Made by a program: the position numbers and the translations under genes. Under the pieces are notes generated by a model that did no database searches, was not told where the DNA came from, and was given only the letters and a program-made list of their open reading frames with translations. A DNA stretch of 64,000 nt from Streptomyces sp. NBC_00414 (GTDB lineage: Bacteria > Actinomycetota > Actinomycetes > Streptomycetales > Streptomycetaceae), in assembly GCF_036038375.1 (NCBI RefSeq), contig NZ_CP107935.1, positions 3,348,001 through 3,412,000 of the forward strand, written 5' to 3'. This document shows, in pieces, positions 18,381 through 25,886 of the stretch; position 1 is the stretch's first letter; every line of letters begins with the position of its first letter.

Positions 18381-19880
18381 GTGCGCCTGCCCGTCCGCCT
18401 TCTCCCCCTGTCCGCGCTGTCCGCGGCCTCCACCCTGCTGCTCACCGGCTGCTTCTCGGAGCCGGGACCGGCTGCCGGCGAGTCCGCGGGCGGCGACGGC
18501 AAGCGCGTACGCGTCGCGATGATGAATCCGCCGCGTTCCGGCCTCTCGCCGCTGTCCGACGACGCGTTCAAACTCTCGCGCTGGTCGGCCGCCGAGACGC
18601 TGGTGACGCTCGACGAGGACGGTGACGCGGAGCCCGCGCTCGCCACCGGGTGGCAGCAGGACGGCCGGACCTGGACCTTCGGGATACGGGACGGCGTCAC
18701 CTTCCACGACGGCACGAAGCTCACCGCCGAGTCCGTCGTGCGTTCGCTCACCAGGGCCGCCACCGCCTCCCCCAAGCCGCGCATCCTCGACGGCGTGGAC
18801 CTGACGGTGAAGGCCGACGGGGACTCGGTCACCGTCACCACCGGCACCGAGGACCCGCTGGTCCCGCAACGGCTGAGTTCGCCGCAGTTGTCGATCCTGG
18901 CGGCGAAGGCGTACCGGGGAAAGACCGTCAGTCCGGTCGGCGCGGGCACCGGCCCCTTCGAACTGACCGACGTGAACGGCACGTCGTCCGCGGCCCTCGA
19001 CCGCTACGACGGCTACTGGGGCGGCAGGGCCAAGTCCCCCGGCATCGACGTGAGGTTCGTGCCGGACGGCACCGCCCGCGCGGCCGGCCTGCGCAGCGGC
19101 GAGGCCGACATCGTCGAGGCCGTACCGGTGTCGCAGGCCGCGCTGCTCGACGAGGACCTGGTCACCGAGGTGCCGATGCCGCGCACCAACACCCTGTACC
19201 TGAACACCGGCGGCGGCCCCTTCGAGGACCCCTCGCTCCGGGCCGCCGCCCGCGAGGCCGTCGACGCCGAGTCGATCGTCAAGGGTGTGTACGAGGGTCG
19301 CGCCGACGTGGCGAAGGGCCTGCTGGGCCCCGCCCTCCCCTGGGCCGCCGGCCTGCGCAAGCCGGTCGAGCGGGTCAGGTCCGCGGCCCCGAAGGGGAAG
19401 ACGATCACTATCGGTACGTTCACCGACCGCGCCGAACTGCCCGAGGTGGCGCAGACGCTGCAACAGCAGCTCCAGAAGGCCGGGTTCGAGGTGAAACTGG
19501 ACGTCCGCGAGTACGCGAACATCGAATCCGACGCCCTCTCCGGCGAGTTCGACGCGTTCGTCCTGTCCCGGGCGACGATTCTCGACTCGGGCGACCCGGC
19601 CGCGTACCTCTACAGCGACTTCGCCTCCGAGGGCTCCTTCAACATCTCCCAGCTGTCCGACCGGAAGGTCGACGCGGCCCTGGCCGAGGCCGCCGCGACG
19701 AGGACCGGCGACGCCCGCCGCCGGGCGGTCGTCGACGCGGAGGCGGCGGTACTGGCCACCGACGCGGCGATCCCGATGCTGCACGAGCGCGTCATCCAGG
19801 GCGACGCGGCCGGCGTCGTGGGCGTCGAGCACGACCCGCGCGAACGGGCCCTGATCACCGCAGCGACCTACGTCAAGTGA
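18381..19880 (+). CDS. ABC importer solute-binding lipoprotein, peptide/nickel family 5
   Basis: A 499-residue extracytoplasmic binding protein. The signal peptide ends in the lipobox LLTGC near residue 22. The mature protein is an SBP family 5 member: WTFGIRDGVTFHDGTKLTAESVV is the standard family segment, followed by GTGPFELTDV and NTLYLNTGGGPFEDPSLRAA. The family binds oligopeptides, nickel-chelates or opine-type metallophores. The start is GTG with GGAG six bases upstream. It is the first gene of a four-gene operon, with a GTGA overlap to the permease gene. The Zur-like operator upstream suggests a zinc-related ligand; this is inference. Confidence 0.9.
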   Translation: MRLPVRLLPLSALSAASTLLLTGCFSEPGPAAGESAGGDGKRVRVAMMNPPRSGLSPLSDDAFKLSRWSAAETLVTLDEDGDAEPALATGWQQDGRTWTFGIRDGVTFHDGTKLTAESVVRSLTRAATASPKPRILDGVDLTVKADGDSVTVTTGTEDPLVPQRLSSPQLSILAAKAYRGKTVSPVGAGTGPFELTDVNGTSSAALDRYDGYWGGRAKSPGIDVRFVPDGTARAAGLRSGEADIVEAVPVSQAALLDEDLVTEVPMPRTNTLYLNTGGGPFEDPSLRAAAREAVDAESIVKGVYEGRADVAKGLLGPALPWAAGLRKPVERVRSAAPKGKTITIGTFTDRAELPEVAQTLQQQLQKAGFEVKLDVREYANIESDALSGEFDAFVLSRATILDSGDPAAYLYSDFASEGSFNISQLSDRKVDAALAEAAATRTGDARRRAVVDAEAAVLATDAAIPMLHERVIQGDAAGVVGVEHDPRERALITAATYVK

Positions 19881-21676
19881 CGTCCGTGGCACGCCTGTTC
19901 ACCCCCTCCGGCCGTACCGCCCTCACCCGGCTCGGCTGCCTGGTCGCGGTGCTCGCCACCGTGGGGCTGCTGCCCTGGCTCTCCGGCCGCGACCCCGCGC
20001 TCACCGTCCTGCGCGCCCGCTCGGCCGAACAGGAGGGCACGCCGGAGGCTCTGGCCGCGATCCGCGCCGACCTCGGCCTGGACACCGGTCCCCTGTCCCT
20101 GCTGGGGAGTTGGGTCTCGGGTCTGCCGCGCGCAGACCTCGGCACCTCATGGGTGTCGGGCACCGACGTCCTGCCGTCGGTCGCCGCCGGACTCCAGGTG
20201 TCGCTCGCGCTGATGGGCGCGGCCCTCGCCGTCGCGCTCCTGGTGACCTGCGCCCTGGTGGCTCCGGTTCTGGTACGGGGCCGGGGCTCGGCCGGCGCGT
20301 TCGCCGCGATGCTCGCCGCACTGCCCGAGTTCCTGCTGGCCACCGTCGCGCTGCTGGTCTGCGGGGTGTGGCTGGGCTGCCTGCCGACCTCCGGCTGGCA
20401 GGGACCGCGGTACATGGTGCTGCCCGCCCTCGCACTCGGCGTACCCGCGGGCGGACTGCTCGGCCGCCTGGTCGCGGACGCCCTGCCTGCCGTCCTGGAG
20501 GAGCGGTGGGTGGAGCTGTGGCAGGGCGCCGGAGTGAGCAGGGCACGCGTCACGGCCGCCGCCCTGCGCCGCGTACTGCCGCCGCTGGTACCGCAGTTCG
20601 GGATGGTCGCCGTCGGTCTGACCGGCGGGGCGGTCGCCGTGGAGACGGTGTTCGCGGTGCCGGGCATCGGGCGTACGGCCCTCGGGGCGGCGAAGTCGCA
20701 GGACCTGCCGCTGCTCCAGGGCGCCGTACTGGCACTGCTCGCACTGGGCCTGGTCACGGGCGCGACAGCGGCGGCCGTACGACGCCGGCTGCTGGGCCCC
20801 GCCCTGCGCGACGCGGGGCTGACCCTGCCCGCGGCCCGCCCGGTCCGCGCGCACCCGGCAGTTCCGGCGGCACTCGGAGCGGTCCTCCTGACCGGTATCG
20901 CCTGGGGGCTGCTGCGCGACCCGTACACCGTGGACACGGCCGCCCGCCTCCGGGCACCCTCCTGGGCGTACCCGCTGGGCACCGACGGGCTCGGCCGTGA
21001 CGTGCTGGCACGGCTCGGTCACGGGGCCGCGTCGACGGTCGGCACCGCCGTCGCGGTGTGTCTGGCCGGTCTCCTGCTCGCGCTGGCCCTCGGCTTCCTG
21101 CCGAGCCTCGCCGCAGGCGCCTCGGACATCGCGAACGCCCTGCCGCCGGTGATCGTCGGCATCCTGGTCGCGGCGGTCGCCGGACCCGGCACGGGCGGCG
21201 CCGCACTGGCCGTGGCCCTCATCTCGTGGCCCCCGCTCGCGGCACACGCGGCGGCCCTGGTCCAGGAGGTCCGCGCGTCCACCTTCCTCCTGACCCAACG
21301 GGCCATCGGCGCAAGCCCGTTGTGGATCCTCACCCGCCACGTCCTGCCCTCGGTGGCGGCCCCGGTCACCCGCCACGCCCTGCTGCGCCTGCCCGGCATC
21401 GCCCTGGCCCTCGCCTCGCTCGGCTTCCTCGGCCTCGGCGCGCAGCCGCCCGCACCGGAGTGGGGCCTGCTCCTGGACGAGTCCCGCGCGTACGTGGAAC
21501 GCGCGCCCTGGGCGGCCCTGGCCCCGGCGGTCGCACTGGCCCTGCTGGCGGGCCTCGCGGTGTCGGCGGCGTCGTACGCGGAGGGCGGGCGGCCCGGGCG
21601 CGGCACACCGCCCCGAACCCGCCGCCCCCTCGTCCCGGCCCCCTTCCGCCGCCTCCACAAGGAGCCGACCCGTTGA
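19877..21676 (+). CDS. Fused double permease of peptide/nickel-class ABC importer
   Basis: This single 599-residue protein carries both permease halves. The first (about residues 1-310) is DppB/NikB-like with the EAA loop WQGAGVSRARVTAAALRRVLP. The second (about residues 325-580) is DppC/NikC-like, with the AYPLGTDGLGRDVLARL entry motif and the EAA loop TQRAIGASPLWILTRHVLP. In most systems these are two genes. No stop, start or frameshift separates them here, and the junction is a continuous linker (RRRLLGPALRDAGLTLPAARP). The GTG start overlaps the previous stop by four bases. The positively charged C-terminal tail leads into the ATPase gene with another overlap. Confidence 0.88.
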   Translation: MTSVARLFTPSGRTALTRLGCLVAVLATVGLLPWLSGRDPALTVLRARSAEQEGTPEALAAIRADLGLDTGPLSLLGSWVSGLPRADLGTSWVSGTDVLPSVAAGLQVSLALMGAALAVALLVTCALVAPVLVRGRGSAGAFAAMLAALPEFLLATVALLVCGVWLGCLPTSGWQGPRYMVLPALALGVPAGGLLGRLVADALPAVLEERWVELWQGAGVSRARVTAAALRRVLPPLVPQFGMVAVGLTGGAVAVETVFAVPGIGRTALGAAKSQDLPLLQGAVLALLALGLVTGATAAAVRRRLLGPALRDAGLTLPAARPVRAHPAVPAALGAVLLTGIAWGLLRDPYTVDTAARLRAPSWAYPLGTDGLGRDVLARLGHGAASTVGTAVAVCLAGLLLALALGFLPSLAAGASDIANALPPVIVGILVAAVAGPGTGGAALAVALISWPPLAAHAAALVQEVRASTFLLTQRAIGASPLWILTRHVLPSVAAPVTRHALLRLPGIALALASLGFLGLGAQPPAPEWGLLLDESRAYVERAPWAALAPAVALALLAGLAVSAASYAEGGRPGRGTPPRTRRPLVPAPFRRLHKEPTR

Positions 21677-22719
21677 ACACCGCCCCTGAGATCCTGCTCT
21701 CCGTAAGGGATTTGCACGTCTCCTTCGACTCCGGCGCCGTGGAAGCGGTACGGGGCCTCTCCTTCGACGTACGCGCGGGTGAAGTCCTCGCCGTGGTGGG
21801 CGAGTCGGGCGCGGGCAAGTCGCTGACGGCCCGCGCGCTGCTCGGTATGCCGCCGCGGCGGGCGACGGTGTCGGGCAGCGTGCGGATGGGGACGCACGAA
21901 CTGGTGGGCGCCGAGCGCTCCGTACGCACCGCCCTCTGGGGCCGCCGTCTGGCCCTCGTACCCCAGGACGCGCTCTCGGCGCTCTCCCCCGTGCACACCG
22001 TCGCCGACCAACTCGCCGCGTCCGTACGGTCCGTGGACCGCGTCTCCCGCAAGGCGGCGCGGGCCAGGGCGGTGGCCGCGCTGGAGGAGGTCGGCATCGC
22101 GGCGGACCGGGCGCGGTCCTACCCCCACGAGTTCTCCGGCGGTATGCGCCAACGCGCCGTCATCGCCATGGCCCTGCTCCACTCCCCCGCACTCGTCGTC
22201 GCCGACGAACCGACCACGGCCCAGGACCCGGAGACCCGGCGCCAGATCCTCGGCCTCCTGGCCCGCCGCAGTCAGGCCGCGGGCGCGACCCTGGTCCTGA
22301 TCACCCACGACCTCCCCACCGTCCGCGAACACGCCGACCGCGTCCTGGTCATGTACGCGGGCCACCTGACCGAGGAGGGCCCGACGAACGAGGTGTTCAC
22401 CCACCCCCGAGCCCCCTACACAGCAGGCCTCCTGGCAACAACACTCCCACCCCGAGACCAGCCCCCACGCACCCGCGGACAACGACTCCCCGCAATACCC
22501 GGCACCCCTCCCACCCCCACAGACCCCCGGCCAGGCTGCGCCTTCGCCCCCCGCTGCCCCCTGGCAGACACGAGCCCCTCAACCACGAACCCCGCGGACG
22601 CGAACCGCTGCCGCACCCATCGCCCCGAGCCACAGACCCACAACAACCGCACAGTCGCCTGTCACCACTGGCGCGACCTCCCGGACGACCCGGCCACGCT
22701 GTTCACGGAGCCCACATGA
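21673..22719 (+). CDS. ABC importer ATPase, OppD/DppD type
   Basis: A 348-residue ATPase. It has Walker A GESGAGKS (near residue 43), the signature FSGGMRQRAVIAMAL and Walker B LVVADEPTTAQD. The C-terminal oligopeptide-transporter extension has the usual cysteines (GCAFAPRCPL, NRCRTH, VACHH). Translation most likely starts at the TTG that overlaps the permease stop (TTGA), with AAGGAG nine to ten bases upstream; no ATG or GTG gives a complete domain. It energises import through the fused permease together with the next gene. Confidence 0.9.
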   Translation: MNTAPEILLSVRDLHVSFDSGAVEAVRGLSFDVRAGEVLAVVGESGAGKSLTARALLGMPPRRATVSGSVRMGTHELVGAERSVRTALWGRRLALVPQDALSALSPVHTVADQLAASVRSVDRVSRKAARARAVAALEEVGIAADRARSYPHEFSGGMRQRAVIAMALLHSPALVVADEPTTAQDPETRRQILGLLARRSQAAGATLVLITHDLPTVREHADRVLVMYAGHLTEEGPTNEVFTHPRAPYTAGLLATTLPPRDQPPRTRGQRLPAIPGTPPTPTDPRPGCAFAPRCPLADTSPSTTNPADANRCRTHRPEPQTHNNRTVACHHWRDLPDDPATLFTEPT

Positions 22720-23429
22720 CCGCCCCCCTCCTCGCCGTACGCGACCTCGTCGTCCGTCACGACGACCGCACCGCCGTGGACCACGTCTCCTTCGACATCG
22801 CCCCCGGCGAGACCCTCGGGCTCGTAGGCCCCTCGGGCTGCGGAAAGTCCTCCACGGCCCTGGCCGTACTGCAGCTCCGCCGCCCCGACGCCGGCGAGGT
22901 GTGGTTCGACGGACAGGAGCTGACCTCGCTGGACGAACGCCGCCTCAGACCCCTGAGAGCGGCGATGCAGCCCGTCTTCCAGGACCCGTACGGATCACTC
23001 AGCCCTCGCCGCCGCATCCGGGACGCTATCGCGGAACCCCTGCGCGTACAGGGCACTTGGGACCGTGTGAGCGGCCCCGCACGTGTGGCGGAACTCTTGG
23101 AGCAGGTCGGGCTCGACCCCTCACACGGCGACCGGCGTCCGCACGAGCTGTCCGGCGGTCAGTGCCAACGCGCCGGAACGGCACGCGCGTTGGCGAGCGG
23201 CCCGAAACTGCTGGTGCTCGACGAACCGGTCTCCGCTCTCGACCCGTCCCTGCGCGCGGGCATCCTCAACCTGCTGGCGGAACTGCAGGAACGCCTCGGC
23301 CTGGGCTACCTCTTCATCTGCCACGACATGACGCTCGTACGACACTTCTGCGACCGGGTCGCCGAGATGCGCGACGGCCGCATCGTCAGGACGACTCCGC
23401 CGCGGCCCGCGCCGCCCTCCCGCCCATGA
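22716..23429 (+). CDS. ABC importer ATPase, OppF/DppF type
   Basis: A 237-residue ATPase with Walker A GPSGCGKSS, the oligopeptide-family segment QPVFQDPYGSLSPRRRI, signature LSGGQCQRAGTARAL and Walker B LLVLDEPVSALD. It lacks the C-terminal cysteine extension found in the preceding ATPase, as expected for the shorter F subunit. The start overlaps the upstream gene by four bases (ATGA), so all four importer genes are translationally coupled. Its last 44 bases overlap the convergent TetR gene. Confidence 0.92.
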   Translation: MTAPLLAVRDLVVRHDDRTAVDHVSFDIAPGETLGLVGPSGCGKSSTALAVLQLRRPDAGEVWFDGQELTSLDERRLRPLRAAMQPVFQDPYGSLSPRRRIRDAIAEPLRVQGTWDRVSGPARVAELLEQVGLDPSHGDRRPHELSGGQCQRAGTARALASGPKLLVLDEPVSALDPSLRAGILNLLAELQERLGLGYLFICHDMTLVRHFCDRVAEMRDGRIVRTTPPRPAPPSRP

Positions 23430-24045
23430 CCCCCGTGCCACCCGCGGCCTCCACGACCCGCCGCAGCCCCTCGGTGAGTTCGTCGGCGTTCGTCGCGGTG
23501 TCGGGATCGAAGGTCCACTGCGCGATGAGCCCCATCATCAGGGTCATGTAGAACTTGCCCAGGGTGTCGACGTCCTCGTCGGGCACGTCCTCCTCCAGGC
23601 CGCCCATCAGCATCGGGATGATGCCGCGCGCCCCCTCGCGCTGGGCCTTCGCCAGATGGTCGCGCACGCCGGGCAGCTTGTCGCCCATGGCCACGATCTC
23701 CATACTGAGATGCCAGGGCGAGCCCGGTGTGCGCATGGTCCCGATGATGTTCTTCCAGACCTCGTGGAACCTCTCGAGCGAGCCCGGCTCCGAGCCGAGG
23801 TCCGAACCGGGTTCCGAACCGGTCGCCCCCGGCTTGCGCTCCTCACCGTCGAAGGCGTCGGAGACCTGCTCGACGATGGAGATGTACGCCTCCGCGAGCA
23901 ACGCGTCCTTCGACCCGTAGTGGTAGCCGATCGACGCCAGGTTGGTCCCCGACTCCTTGACGATGTCGCGCGCGGTCGTCCGCGCGAAGCCCTTCTCCAG
24001 CAGGCAGCGCTTGGCGCCTTCGAGCAGATCCTCACGGTGTCCCAT
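23386..24045 (-). CDS. TetR-family repressor of adjacent MFS exporter
   Basis: A 219-residue TetR-type repressor. The N-terminal helix-turn-helix reads DLLEGAKRCLLEKGFARTTA, then LASIGYHYGSKDALLAEAY. The C-terminal ligand domain includes a SEPGSDLGSEPGS insertion with a small internal repeat. The start MGHREDLL is preferred over a GTG three codons upstream because an AGG-rich site lies about nine bases before it. It is divergent from the MFS gene and probably binds the tandem repeat between them. Its 3' end overlaps the end of the importer ATPase gene. Confidence 0.88.
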   Translation of the reverse strand: MGHREDLLEGAKRCLLEKGFARTTARDIVKESGTNLASIGYHYGSKDALLAEAYISIVEQVSDAFDGEERKPGATGSEPGSDLGSEPGSLERFHEVWKNIIGTMRTPGSPWHLSMEIVAMGDKLPGVRDHLAKAQREGARGIIPMLMGGLEEDVPDEDVDTLGKFYMTLMMGLIAQWTFDPDTATNADELTEGLRRVVEAAGGTGVMGGRAARAAAESS

Positions 24046-24081
24046 GCCGCTCACCCTACCTTCGTGACAGACAACCGTCCC

Positions 24082-24135
24082 AGACGCACGTATTACACAA
24101 CCGTACTAGACACACGTTTTATACGCCCGTACAGT
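24082..24135 (+). promoter_or_regulatory. Tandem 26-bp repeat operator and promoter of MFS gene
   Basis: Two adjacent 26-base direct repeats (24082-24107 and 24108-24133) share AGACxCACGT at the left and CCGTAC near the right end, with about 19-20 of 26 positions equal. A good promoter overlaps the second copy: TAGACA (24107-24112), 17 bases, then TACAGT (24130-24135). The predicted transcription start falls at or one base before the ATG at 24143, so the mRNA would be leaderless. Confidence 0.6.
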
Positions 24136-24142
24136 CCGAGGC

Positions 24143-25711
24143 ATGACGAATTCCAAGGGCCCCACGAGCCCGGAAACCGATGCCGCACCGCCTGCCGGAA
24201 CCCGCGCCGGCCGTCGCGAATGGACCGCCCTCGGCGTTCTGATGCTGCCGCTGCTCCTGGTCTCCATGGACGTCTCGGTCCTCTACTTCGCGATCCCCCA
24301 GATCAGCGCCGACCTGGAGCCGAGCGGCACCCAGCAGCTGTGGATCTTCGACATGTACGCCTTCGTGCTCGCCGGGCTGCTGATGACGATGGGCTCGCTC
24401 GGCGACCGGATCGGCCGTCGCAAGCTGCTCCTGGTCGGAGCCGCCGCCTTCGGCGCCGCCTCACTGGTCGCCGCGTACGCGAACAGCGCGGAGACGCTGA
24501 TCGCGGCGCGCGCGGTGCTCGGCATCGGCGGCGCGACCCTGATGCCGTCCACCCTGGCGATGATCCGCACGCTCTTCACGGACCCGGGCCGGCGCTCCAA
24601 GGCGATCGGCATGTGGTCCGCGGTGATGACGGGCGGCGTCGCGCTCGGCTCGGTGATGAGCGGAGTCCTCGTCGAGCACTTCTGGTGGGGCTCGGTGTTC
24701 CTGGTGAACCTGCCCGCGATGGCGCTCCTGCTGGTCCTCGGCCCGTTCCTCCTCCCGGAGTCCAGGAATCCGGCGCCGGGCCGCTTCGACCTGCTGAGCG
24801 TGCCGCTGTCCATGGCCGCCGTCCTGCCGGTGATCTACGGGATCAAGGAGATCCCCTCGGAGGGCTGGAACGTCCGTTACGTCGTCTCGGTGACCGTCGG
24901 CCTGCTCTTCGCCGCGCTCTTCGTGCACCGCCAGCGGACCGTCGAGTCGCCGATGCTGCCGCCCGCGCTCTTCCGCGGCCGGGGCTTCTCACCCGCCGTC
25001 ACACTGAACCTGCTGTCGTCGTTCGCCATGATGGGCTCGGCGTTCTTCACCACGCAGTACCTCCAGTCGGTGCTCGGCAAGAGCTCCATGGAGGCCGCGC
25101 TGTGGGCGCTGCTGCCCACCGTGCTGGTCGGCGTCGCCGCTCCGGTCGCCGCGGGGCTCGTACAACGGGGGGTGAACCGGGCGTACGTCGTCGCGGGCGG
25201 CTTCGTCCTCGCCGCCTGCGGATACGGAATGCTCACGGCCGCCGGTACGGACTCGATGTGGCTGGTGCTCGCGGCGGCGGGCGTCATCGCCTCCGGGATC
25301 GTCACCGTGATGTCCCAGATGATGGACCTGGCGCTGGGCACCGTCCCGGCTCAGCAGGCGGGGACCGCGTCCTCGGTGCTGGAGACCGGCGCGGAGTTCG
25401 GCGGGGCGCTGGGGATGGCGCTGCTGGGGTCGATCGGCACGGCGGTGTATCGGCACGAGATGCCGTCCTCGGCGGCGGGCGGGGCGCACGAGACGCTGGG
25501 GGCGGCCCTTGCCGAGGCCCAGCGGTTGCCCTCGCGGGCGGGGGACGCGCTAGCTGTCGCCGCGCGCGAGGCCTTCACCAGTGGGATGCAGGCGGCGGCG
25601 GTCGCGGGGACGCTGCTTCTGCTGGGCGCGGCGGTCCTGGCGGCGGTAACCCTGCGCCAGGTGGCCGCACCTCAGCTGCAGTCCCCCGAACGGGAAAAGG
25701 TCTGCGCCTGA
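24143..25711 (+). CDS. MFS drug exporter, DHA2/SmvA-like, 14 membrane helices
   Basis: A 522-residue major facilitator of the 14-helix drug:proton antiporter class. Visible signatures are SMDVSVLYFAIPQISADL in helix 1, the loop GSLGDRIGRRKLLL between helices 2 and 3, and the helix 5 motif VMTGGVALGSVMSGVL. The arrangement with a divergent TetR repressor is standard for inducible multidrug efflux. Homologues of the SmvA type export cationic compounds. It stands directly after the importer operon but on its own promoter, so a link to that operon is only a possibility. Confidence 0.92.
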   Translation: MTNSKGPTSPETDAAPPAGTRAGRREWTALGVLMLPLLLVSMDVSVLYFAIPQISADLEPSGTQQLWIFDMYAFVLAGLLMTMGSLGDRIGRRKLLLVGAAAFGAASLVAAYANSAETLIAARAVLGIGGATLMPSTLAMIRTLFTDPGRRSKAIGMWSAVMTGGVALGSVMSGVLVEHFWWGSVFLVNLPAMALLLVLGPFLLPESRNPAPGRFDLLSVPLSMAAVLPVIYGIKEIPSEGWNVRYVVSVTVGLLFAALFVHRQRTVESPMLPPALFRGRGFSPAVTLNLLSSFAMMGSAFFTTQYLQSVLGKSSMEAALWALLPTVLVGVAAPVAAGLVQRGVNRAYVVAGGFVLAACGYGMLTAAGTDSMWLVLAAAGVIASGIVTVMSQMMDLALGTVPAQQAGTASSVLETGAEFGGALGMALLGSIGTAVYRHEMPSSAAGGAHETLGAALAEAQRLPSRAGDALAVAAREAFTSGMQAAAVAGTLLLLGAAVLAAVTLRQVAAPQLQSPEREKVCA

Positions 25712-25758
25712 ACGCCAGGGTTTTCGCCCCCGCCGCCCCTACCCGTTCCCGTCACTGA

Positions 25759-25835
25759 AGCAGGGGCTCCGCCCCCGCACCCCCGCTGCGCAGTTCCCCG
25801 CGCCCCTAGGTACTCAGGGGCGCGGGGAACTGCGC
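25759..25835. repeat. Long hairpin built from dispersed Streptomyces intergenic elements
   Basis: The 3' flank of the MFS gene carries CAGGGGCTCCGCCCCCG (25761-25777) and then a perfect 20-bp inverted repeat, whose arms (25788-25807 and 25816-25835) are the GGGGCGCGGGGAACTGCGC element seen elsewhere. The loop is eight bases. It probably acts as a bidirectional terminator between the convergent MFS and serA genes. Confidence 0.75.
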
Positions 25836-25886
25836 GGCCAGCCCTCACCGGGGCCGGACCACATGCAGGGGCGGGGTGGGTCGGTG

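Noticed and set aside
24143..25711. MFS gene as the exporter part of a zincophore system
   Set aside because: It has its own TetR-controlled promoter and no Zur-like site, and it matches general drug efflux pumps.
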